This document shows positions 1-5,961 of a stretch of 8,361 nt of DNA, in pieces (the stretch's first letter is position 1; each line of letters begins with the position of its first letter). The stretch comes from Deltaproteobacteria bacterium. Lineage in GTDB: Bacteria; Desulfobacterota; Desulfobacteria; C00003060; C00003106. A program made the translations under genes and the position numbers. The stretch spans positions 1 to 8,361 of the forward strand of contig JAFDAE010000110.1 of NCBI GenBank assembly GCA_019314005.1. The letters run 5' to 3'. The notes under the pieces were generated by a model. It saw only the letters and a program-made list of their open reading frames with translations, had not been told where the DNA came from and did no database searches.

Positions 1-589
1 GGAACCTCTCATGCCCCCATTGCGAGAACGGCTGGAACAGGTAAAGACGCTCTGTGCGGCCTTTCACCCCGATTCTATAAACTGGCGATTCGATCCTATA
101 ACCTTTTTTCAAACAAACAACAGCCCCCTGCTAAATAACCTGGATAACCTTGACCGGATTGCAGATAAGATGGCCGACTTCGGAATTAGCCGATGCATTA
201 CGAGCTTCATGGATGATTATCCCAAGATCAGAAAAAGGATAAAAAAAAGACCTGAATTTTCTTTTTGTTATCCCTCAATGGATACCAAAGTCACAATCAT
301 TACAAAAATGGAACAAAAACTGGCTGAAAGAAATATATCCCTTTACGCCTGCTGCGAAAAAGATTTGTTAAAAGCATTGCCGGTCAATTCTCATATAAAA
401 CCAAGCTCTTGTATCCCTAATGACCTTTTTGTAAAACTGTTCGGGTGTACCCTATCCCTCAAAAAGGATGCTGGTCAGCGTGTCCGGCTCGGCTGCGGGT
501 GCAAGACATCTAAGGATATTGGATCGTACAGTATCCATCCATGTCATAATCGGTGCCTATATTGCTATGCTAACCCTGCGTCAATGTGA
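1..589 (+). CDS. DUF1848 family protein, C-terminal part (5' end outside window)
   Basis: This is the C-terminal portion of a DUF1848 protein. The frame is open to the left edge and reads E-P-L just before the first visible Met at 11. The family normally has an 'EP..P' segment there, so that Met is internal and the gene starts upstream. Numbering from that Met, family hallmarks are W25-R-F-D-P-I30 and, near the end, C162-G-C164 followed by S-x-D-I-G, then C178, C182 and C185 in a C-x3-C-x2-C-Y-A-N-P arrangement. The cysteine cluster looks like a metal or Fe-S ligand set, reminiscent of radical-SAM-like proteins, but the reaction is not known. It ends at TGA 587-589, just before a repeat element; no terminator is visible. 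Family assignment is fairly secure; function is unknown. Confidence 0.85.
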   Translation, partial: EPLMPPLRERLEQVKTLCAAFHPDSINWRFDPITFFQTNNSPLLNNLDNLDRIADKMADFGISRCITSFMDDYPKIRKRIKKRPEFSFCYPSMDTKVTIITKMEQKLAERNISLYACCEKDLLKALPVNSHIKPSSCIPNDLFVKLFGCTLSLKKDAGQRVRLGCGCKTSKDIGSYSIHPCHNRCLYCYANPASM

Positions 590-599
590 TTAAAATTGA

Positions 600-750
600 T
601 GGTTTCGCAAAAAGTCATTTGTCCCCTCCCCTGGTGGGAGGGGACAAAGGGGAGGGGGAAGATAAGCATCTGAAATATCATTTCTATTCACCCTCACCCC
701 AGCCCTCTCCCATTGAGGGAGAGGGAGGTTTTGGACTTTGTACGAAACCA
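600..750. repeat. Small non-coding element with terminal inverted repeats and two GC-rich hairpins
   Basis: The ends match as inverted repeats at 15 of 17 positions: TGGTTTCGCAAAAAGTC (600-616) against the complement of 734-750. Inside lie two perfect hairpins. The first has a 13-bp stem, TTTGTCCCCTCCC (618-630) with 636-648 and a 5-nt loop. The second has a 9-bp stem, CCCTCTCCC (703-711) with 717-725 and a 5-nt loop. The strand composition also switches between C-rich and G-rich stretches. This is the architecture of MITE-like or REP-like dispersed intergenic repeats. An open frame at 586-789 runs through it but only translates the repeat. No transposase is encoded. The element sits between the DUF1848 stop and the tatA promoter. 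Confidence 0.8.
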
Positions 751-785
751 CCCAAATTAAGGCCTTTTCGGAGTCGTCAAAGAAA

Positions 786-814
786 TTGACAAAAAATTAA
801 AGCAATGGTATAAA
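786..814 (+). promoter_or_regulatory. sigma70-type promoter of tatA
   Basis: A perfect -35 box TTGACA (786-791) is followed by a 17-bp spacer and the -10 box TATAAA (809-814). Transcription would start near 821, giving a leader of about 43 nt before the tatA start. A TATAAT at 823-828 lies too far from the -35 to pair with it. The promoter begins 36 bp after the repeat element ends. Confidence 0.75.
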
Positions 815-851
815 ATATATAGTATAATCCTTTTTTTAACAATGTTGTTTT

Positions 852-857
852 GGGAGG
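852..857 (+). promoter_or_regulatory. Ribosome binding site setting the TTG start of tatA
   Basis: GGGAGG lies 6 nt before TTG 864. No ATG or GTG in this frame has a comparable site, and TatA proteins begin a few residues before the membrane helix, so this site fixes a TTG start. Confidence 0.75.
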
Positions 858-863
858 ATTCCT

Positions 864-1175
864 TTGTTCGGATTGGGTATACCGGAAATCATTATTATCG
901 CTATTATCCTCTTGCTTATCTTTGGCGGCAAGCGTCTTCCTGAGATCGGAAAGAATCTGGGGAAAACAGTAAAAGAACTCCGGAAGGTAAAGGAAGAGAT
1001 AAGTGAGGAGAAAAGTACCGCAAAACCGACACAAAAAGATAAACAACAGGGGCCGGAGGGTACAAAATCGATTCAGGAGACCCTTGCCAAAAAGGTGATC
1101 GACCAGATCCCTGTGGCAAGAGACGCCAAAAACTTAAAGGATAAGGCAGATAAGATAAAGGATATTCTCAAATAA
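864..1175 (+). CDS. tatA: Twin-arginine translocase subunit TatA (TatA/E type)
   Basis: Pore-forming subunit of the Tat system, which moves folded proteins across the inner membrane together with TatC. The 103-residue protein has the classic layout: a very short N-terminus with P7-E8, a hydrophobic helix at about 9-20 rich in Ile and Leu, the F20-G-G hinge, an amphipathic helix from K23 (K-R-L-P-E-I-G-K, about 23-45), then a charged Lys/Glu-rich tail. It is a little longer than many TatA proteins, and residues 68-103 look able to form a further Lys-rich amphipathic helix. Glu8 occurs in both TatA and TatB; the L-P-E-I-G motif and short length favour TatA. The start is TTG, supported by a good GGGAGG site. 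No tatC or tatB lies in the window, so it appears as a single-gene unit with its own promoter. The TatA-type assignment is strong; A versus B is less certain. Confidence 0.9.
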   Translation: MFGLGIPEIIIIAIILLLIFGGKRLPEIGKNLGKTVKELRKVKEEISEEKSTAKPTQKDKQQGPEGTKSIQETLAKKVIDQIPVARDAKNLKDKADKIKDILK

Positions 1176-1211
1176 TAATTGCTGATCTCTTATAAAGCCG
1201 TTACTCTGCTA

Positions 1212-1381
1212 TAGGAGGCTGTCCGAGAATTCTGATCCTACTGCAAAAGAGTGAGAAACGGCCCAAATCTCCGCAAGTTTTCGTCAAATAGGCCTGCTAT
1301 TCTCCTCAAATTTGCGAAAATTTTATTTTGTCTCGTTCTCACTCTTTTTCGTTACGGACATAATTCTCGGACAGCCTCCTA
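1212..1381. mobile_element. MITE-like palindromic element with 20-bp perfect terminal inverted repeats
   Basis: TAGGAGGCTGTCCGAGAATT (1212-1231) is perfectly inverted at 1362-1381. A second perfect 13-bp arm pair, AAAAGAGTGAGAA (1245-1257) with 1336-1348, is exactly in register with the outer pair, so the element is one long interrupted palindrome centred near 1296. A small AATAG/CTATT pair lies near the centre. The outermost bases are TA on both sides, as expected for insertion into a TA target by IS630/Tc1-mariner-type transposases. TA is self-complementary, so it may instead belong to the repeat. There is no room for a transposase (170 bp), so it would be a non-autonomous derivative or a solo palindrome. 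Transcribed RNA would fold into a long hairpin between tatA and the kinase gene. Confidence 0.8.
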
Positions 1382-1424
1382 GTAAATCCTATTTTTTGCC
1401 CTCTACAGCCTGTCGAATAAAAAA

Positions 1425-1472
1425 AGAAGTACTTCTGCTGTCAGGATAAAAAAAGTACTTCTGCTATCAGGA
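1425..1472. repeat. Tandem direct repeat, 26-bp period, directly upstream of the kinase gene
   Basis: AGTACTTCTGCTGTCAGGA (1428-1446) recurs at 1454-1472 with one change (G to A at the 13th base). Each copy is preceded by an A-run. The first copy carries the 12-bp palindrome AGAAGTACTTCT (1425-1436); the second keeps the inner AAGTACTT. The second copy ends 11 nt before the kinase ATG, and its AGGA (1469-1472) may serve as a weak Shine-Dalgarno. It could be a paired protein-binding site or a simple duplication. The rest of the 1176-1483 gap holds the palindromic element and no evident gene; a possible weak -35/-10 pair (TTGCCC 1396, TAAAAA 1418) is not convincing. Confidence 0.65.
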
Positions 1473-1483
1473 AATTTTGGAAA

Positions 1484-3418
1484 ATGACTGCTGCTCCCAA
1501 CATTCTCATAGTGGACAATGATCCCAGAATCTGCCAGAGCCTAAAATATCTCCTTACCGAGCAAGGCTATGAGACAGACATGGCATATACGGGCGGCGAA
1601 GGAATAAACCGATTAACAGAAAAACCATACTCAGTCGCCGTAGTAGATATGGTTATGCCGGGTATCAGTGGACCGGATCTCATGGAATATATCAGATCCT
1701 ATTATCCGGACACCATTGTCATAGCAATGACCGGCTATGTGTCAACCGAGTCGGCTATAAAGGCCTTGAGAAGAGGAGCCTATGATTATCTAATAAAGCC
1801 TTTCGAATTTGAGACATTACAGGAAGTAATTCAAAACGCCCTTAGCGCTATACACTCAAAAATTTCTTCTGAATCATCCAGCAACATATATCAAGCATTA
1901 GTGGAGAACTCTCCCGACATTATTTATACTCTTGATCCGGAAGGAAGATTTAGTTTTGTTAATAGCACGTTTGAAACGCTTTTAGGCCTTTCGACTGATA
2001 AATTTATTGGTGTCCCTTATACCTTCATTGTTCATCCTGAAGATATCGGGAGGGCTAAATGGCACTTAAATGAACGTAGAACAGCAGAGCGTTCTACCAA
2101 CGGACATGAACTGCGGCTAACGACAAACGGAAGTGTAAGCACACACGATCATGTCGTTGTGGAACTCAACGCCTTTGGTATGTATGAAAAAAATCGTAAC
2201 TTAGCGGCAGGCAAAAAATTCATAGGCACATATGGAATCGCAAGGGATATTACCCAAAAACGAAAAATTCAAGATAAGGCCCTTGAATTAAAAAGGATGG
2301 CAAGCATTCGTACTCTTGTCGGTGGAATAGCCCATAATTTTAATAACGCACTTTCAGTGGTATCCGGGTATACATCTCTCTTTGAAACAAAATTACCCCA
2401 TAACCAACAGGCACATAATGACCTTCAGGCCATTAAAGAGGCCACCGACAGAATGGTGAATCTTACCCATAAACTTTTAGCCTACTCAGAACAAGTTGAG
2501 CACAAAAAAAAGCCGATAAATCTTCATGATACGGTCAAAAAAGTAGTCCAACGGGTCTCTAACACCATAAGGCCTTCTATCACCCTGGAAATAGATCTGA
2601 GTCCTAAGTTAAGATTAGTCGAGGGAGACCCTTTCAAGATAGAACAGGTCCTTATGAGCCTTGTTATGAACGCGTGCGAAGCTATCGAAGACCGAGGTGT
2701 AATGCGAATCTCGGCCAAAAACGTACTTGTCTCCCCTGAATTTCGCGCTAAGCATCCGGAATTGGGTAAGGATAAATATGTTCTGCTGCGGGTCAAAGAC
2801 ACAGGGGTTGGGATGGATGAAGCCACCCGCAAACGGGCTTTTGACCCCTTTTTTACTACTAAATTTACAGGACGGGGGTTAGGGCTTTCCTCAGCGCTTG
2901 GGATAATAAAGGGTCATGGAGGGCATATATACATTAACAGCCGAAAGGGACAGGGAACTACGGTTTCGGTTTGCCTCCCACTTGCAAAAGAGGCAACTAA
3001 AAAATTAAAGAAAATTGAGACAAAAAATATTCACAGAAACAATGAAACCATGCTGATTATAGAAGACAAAGGGATTACCCTCGATGTCACAGAAAAGTTT
3101 TTCTCAAAACTCGGTTACACTGTTTTAAGGGCAACTAACGCCCAGGAAGCGCTTAAGACGCTAAAATCGCGTCCGGATATATCGCTTGCTGTTATGGACA
3201 TTGACTTACCGGATATGGATGGCACTGCACTTTATCCCAACCTTAAAAAAATACGTCCTGACCTAAAAGTAATAGCCTGTAGTGGATACCCCCTTGACGG
3301 GGTGCGCAAAAATATGCTGGCTGCCGGAGTAGACGACTTTATCCCGAAACCGTTCCGTTATACTGAGCTCGCGCAAAAAATCCGAAAAGTCCTTGACAAG
3401 CAGGCACAAAAGGCTTGA
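1484..3418 (+). CDS. Cytoplasmic hybrid sensor histidine kinase, REC-PAS-HisKA-HATPase-REC
   Basis: A 644-residue two-component kinase with receivers at both ends. REC1 (about 5-120) is complete: acidic D11/D13, phospho-acceptor D55, T83, K105. A PAS domain (about 134-258, ending in the typical G-T-x-G-I-A-R-D-I-T) may be the sensory part. The dimerisation/phosphotransfer domain carries H284 in G-G-I-A-H-N-F-N-N, the HPK4-type H-box with Asn in place of the usual Asp after His. The ATPase domain has N396 (N box), D439-x-G-x-G443 (G1), F453-D-P-F-F (F box) and G463-R-G-L-G-L (G2), so it looks active. REC2 (about 522-637) has E527/D528, acceptor D572, S600 and K622. There is no signal peptide or membrane helix, so the input is cytoplasmic or comes through REC1. 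ATG 1484 has only a weak AGGA site from the tandem repeat. The partner regulator is unknown; the convergent HD-GYP protein is the nearest candidate. Confidence 0.92.
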   Translation: MTAAPNILIVDNDPRICQSLKYLLTEQGYETDMAYTGGEGINRLTEKPYSVAVVDMVMPGISGPDLMEYIRSYYPDTIVIAMTGYVSTESAIKALRRGAYDYLIKPFEFETLQEVIQNALSAIHSKISSESSSNIYQALVENSPDIIYTLDPEGRFSFVNSTFETLLGLSTDKFIGVPYTFIVHPEDIGRAKWHLNERRTAERSTNGHELRLTTNGSVSTHDHVVVELNAFGMYEKNRNLAAGKKFIGTYGIARDITQKRKIQDKALELKRMASIRTLVGGIAHNFNNALSVVSGYTSLFETKLPHNQQAHNDLQAIKEATDRMVNLTHKLLAYSEQVEHKKKPINLHDTVKKVVQRVSNTIRPSITLEIDLSPKLRLVEGDPFKIEQVLMSLVMNACEAIEDRGVMRISAKNVLVSPEFRAKHPELGKDKYVLLRVKDTGVGMDEATRKRAFDPFFTTKFTGRGLGLSSALGIIKGHGGHIYINSRKGQGTTVSVCLPLAKEATKKLKKIETKNIHRNNETMLIIEDKGITLDVTEKFFSKLGYTVLRATNAQEALKTLKSRPDISLAVMDIDLPDMDGTALYPNLKKIRPDLKVIACSGYPLDGVRKNMLAAGVDDFIPKPFRYTELAQKIRKVLDKQAQKA

Positions 3419-3421
3419 ATT

Positions 3422-5716
3422 TTAACTGTTCGCACTCAATTGTAGTATCAGCTTTGTAAAAAGCTCCACAAGATCAGCATCCCAATACCCCCGTCCGGCT
3501 TCATCCCGCAATATTTGCAGGGCCTTTTCCACCGACATGGCAGAACGATACGGGCGGTTCGATGTAAGAGCGTCATATACATCGCAAACAGCTATAATCC
3601 TTGCCAGGAGAGGGACCTGATCACCCCTTAGCCTGTCTGGATATCCACTTCCGTCAAGTCTCTCATGGTGGTGTCTGATTATGGGGAGTATATTCCTAAG
3701 TGACTTCAAATTGCCGCAAATTTTGTAGCCAAGAGCCGGATGAGAACGAATAACCTCAAATTCGGCTGTGGTCAACCGACCCGGTTTTTTGAGAATTGCA
3801 TCGGGGATACCGATCTTCCCAATATCATGAAGGACCCCCCCTTGTTTTAGGTGGTCAATCTCCGTACCTGAGAGCCCCAACTCTTTTCCCAGCATACTCG
3901 CATACCTGGAGACCCTATCTGTATGACCCTCCGTGTATGCATCCTTTGCCTCCACTATATCAGCCATAGAGTAGATAATATTTTCCGCACTGTCCAAAGC
4001 ATTATGGAGTTCTCGCACTTTCAACAAATTTCTGATTCTGGCCATAAGCTCCAGCTTGTTTACCTGTTTCTCCAGATAATCGTCCGCTCCGGCTTCGTAT
4101 GCCCTGACCTTTTCTTCGACCCTGTTCAAGACTGTATTGAGGATGACAGGTATAAGTCTTGCGCTCGAATCCTTTTTGAGTATTCGACATACCTCAAAGC
4201 CGTCCATCTTAGTCATTGTCACATCTAATATTATAAGGTCGGGCTCGGCTGCATACACTTGATCCAGTACCTCTACTCCGGTATTTGCTTTGATAACCTC
4301 ATATTGACAGGAAGTCAGAATCGTTTCCAAGAGTCTTAGGTTTCTTTCATCGTCGTCCACTATTAAGATCCGATGAGTTGGTTCTATCTTAGAGGAGTAC
4401 ATGAACGTTTGATTCTGACCCAGCCCTTTTGCACGGGACAATGCCTCATGAGATGCCGTAACAATTCCCTCGGAAGAAGTAGCGTCAAGAGGGAAAATCG
4501 CAATTCCCACGTTCATATTAATGCGTGAGCCAGACATATTACCTGTGGTACAACAACAGTGTTGTGTCAGGTTTAGCCTTAGTCTGTCGGCCACATAAAA
4601 TGCACCGTTGCTGTCAGCGTGTGGCAGTAAAACAACAAATTGCCCCTCTTTACTCCGGCAAATCACGTCAACATCCCTTAGCTCTTTTTGCAAAAAGTCA
4701 GCGAATCCGGTCTCAAGTTCCTTCTGATTCTCCGGTGTCCATTGATCCCGAAGCTCCTTGGATCCTTCAATGGAAAACGTGAGCAGAGAAAATTGTTGAT
4801 TAAAACGCCGAGCCCGTTTTACCTCTGATTCGATGTGCTGTTTGAAATATGTATAACTATAGGCATTGACTTCCGCATCGTTAATAGTAGGCAATTTGCT
4901 ATCATTCTCATGACTTGCCGAATGTAGCATGTGTTGTTTACCTCTAAGTAGATTCTTGATACGGGCGACTAGTTCAGGCCCCTTGACAGGTTTAATCAGA
5001 AATTCATCTGCCCAGTTTTCTCCCGCTCGCACCCCGGCTTCCAGTTGTTCCTCATCCGATATAAGTACAATCGGAACATTCCGGGTAGCGCTGTTTGATT
5101 TCATCTCCTTGCATATTAGACGTCCCTCCACTTTCAAAAATTCAATGTCTAAAAGCACTACATCAACATCATGATCTGCACAGCTCCTTATAATCTCTTG
5201 ATGGTTATCTGTAAATTTAACCACATAATGATCCTTGCGTAATGATTGAGACACGGCACGGGCATCGCTTTCACTTTTGGCCCCGATGAGAACTTTTATC
5301 GTCTGGTCTTCGGCCTTGGTTTCTTCCCCTTGCTGTTGAGGTTGTTGCACATCGAACAAGGCTTCTACCCTGGCCACGATTTCTGATATATTCGTTGTTC
5401 TCATCAAAAACTCATCCGCGTCGAACTCGCATTCTTTTGCCACATCCCAAATCACTTCAGGAGCAACAACCATTGCTATAGGTACGTGAAGCGTATTATC
5501 GTGAGAACGTAATCTGTGAACTGCGCTACAACCATTCGAGTCCGAAGTATCTACATTTAATAAAACTACATCGGGAGAAGGTTCAGAAATGTTCTCCAAA
5601 AGATGCTTGTCGTTAGGCACCTTGATGACTTCGTGCCCTCGTCTAGTAAAGGAATTCTCCATCAATTTGCTATACGTGTGATCACCACCGATTATGAGCA
5701 CTTTCTTCCGTCTCAT
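3422..5716 (-). CDS. Multi-receiver HD-GYP c-di-GMP phosphodiesterase, REC-REC-GGDEF(degenerate)-REC-HD-GYP
   Basis: A 764-residue cytoplasmic response regulator predicted to hydrolyse cyclic di-GMP. REC1 (about 5-122) is degenerate, with Asn54 at the phospho-acceptor position and no switch Lys. A Gln-rich linker (124-138) follows. REC2 (about 140-258) keeps D190 and K242 but lacks the acidic pair. A GGDEF-like domain (about 283-441) has K356-E-G-Q-F360 in place of GGDEF, has lost the D-x-L-T-x-L-x-N-R motif, but keeps R347-x-x-D350 in I-site register. REC3 (about 449-566) has D454-D456, D498 and K550. HD-GYP (about 575-755) is complete: H598, H630-D631-I-G-K, H659, H682-H-H-E and D688-G-S-G-Y-P693. 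ATG 5716 is chosen because AAAAGGAG lies 5 nt upstream; a longer frame from GTG 5842 would add 42 residues with a hydrophobic stretch but has no ribosome site. Convergent with the kinase, divergent from the HDOD gene. Confidence 0.92.
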   Translation of the reverse strand: MRRKKVLIIGGDHTYSKLMENSFTRRGHEVIKVPNDKHLLENISEPSPDVVLLNVDTSDSNGCSAVHRLRSHDNTLHVPIAMVVAPEVIWDVAKECEFDADEFLMRTTNISEIVARVEALFDVQQPQQQGEETKAEDQTIKVLIGAKSESDARAVSQSLRKDHYVVKFTDNHQEIIRSCADHDVDVVLLDIEFLKVEGRLICKEMKSNSATRNVPIVLISDEEQLEAGVRAGENWADEFLIKPVKGPELVARIKNLLRGKQHMLHSASHENDSKLPTINDAEVNAYSYTYFKQHIESEVKRARRFNQQFSLLTFSIEGSKELRDQWTPENQKELETGFADFLQKELRDVDVICRSKEGQFVVLLPHADSNGAFYVADRLRLNLTQHCCCTTGNMSGSRINMNVGIAIFPLDATSSEGIVTASHEALSRAKGLGQNQTFMYSSKIEPTHRILIVDDDERNLRLLETILTSCQYEVIKANTGVEVLDQVYAAEPDLIILDVTMTKMDGFEVCRILKKDSSARLIPVILNTVLNRVEEKVRAYEAGADDYLEKQVNKLELMARIRNLLKVRELHNALDSAENIIYSMADIVEAKDAYTEGHTDRVSRYASMLGKELGLSGTEIDHLKQGGVLHDIGKIGIPDAILKKPGRLTTAEFEVIRSHPALGYKICGNLKSLRNILPIIRHHHERLDGSGYPDRLRGDQVPLLARIIAVCDVYDALTSNRPYRSAMSVEKALQILRDEAGRGYWDADLVELFTKLILQLSANS

Positions 5717-5721
5717 CCTGA

Positions 5722-5729
5722 CTCCTTTT
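5722..5729 (-). promoter_or_regulatory. Ribosome binding site that decides the HD-GYP start
   Basis: On the minus strand AAAAGGAG ends 5 nt before ATG 5716. It supports this start over the GTG at 5842, whose upstream sequence shows no Shine-Dalgarno match. Confidence 0.75.
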
Positions 5730-5849
5730 ATTCTCTGCGATTCTTCTGCGTTAGAAAATTTATAGGCCGGAATATATATACATGCACAAAAGACACAATA
5801 TGAGACTGCTAAAACAAATATAAATTCGTATCGGAAGATCACAAGTAAT

Positions 5850-5882
5850 TCTTTAGTCGGGTGAAGGTCGCGGCACTAAAGA
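5850..5882. promoter_or_regulatory. Dyad in the divergent HD-GYP/HDOD intergenic region
   Basis: TCTTTAGT (5850-5857) is perfectly inverted at 5875-5882 with a 17-bp gap. It lies between two divergent signalling genes, where a shared operator would be expected, but arms of 8 bp can arise by chance. The rest of 5717-5961 shows only weak promoter-like hexamers on either strand. Confidence 0.25.
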
Positions 5883-5961
5883 CTTCCCTTGCTAAATGTC
5901 TAAATTTCATGTAATAAGAAACTATGATGATATAGGAGGCTGATTCAGTAAAAAGGACAAA

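Noticed and set aside
618..725. GC-rich hairpins as intrinsic terminators of the DUF1848 gene
   Set aside because: Neither stem is followed by a T-run on either strand, and they belong to an element with its own terminal inverted repeats.
586..789. Small open frame (67 codons) after the DUF1848 gene
   Set aside because: It translates the inverted-repeat element (S-P-P-L-V-G-G-D-K-G-E-G-type peptide), has no ribosome site and overlaps the tatA -35 box.
823..828. TATAAT as the tatA -10 box
   Set aside because: It is 31 bp from TTGACA; TATAAA at 809-814 has the ideal 17-bp spacing.
777..1119. Minus-strand frames across tatA
   Set aside because: They are shadows of tatA; the plus-strand frame has promoter, ribosome site and a recognisable family.
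3397..3421. CAAGC/GCTTG stem at the end of the kinase gene as a terminator
   Set aside because: The stem is only 5 bp with an 11-nt loop, lies inside the coding region and is followed by a broken T-run.
5717..5842. 42-residue N-terminal extension of the HD-GYP protein with a hydrophobic stretch resembling a membrane helix
   Set aside because: It would need a GTG start with no ribosome site, whereas ATG 5716 has AAAAGGAG at 5 nt and directly begins the receiver domain.
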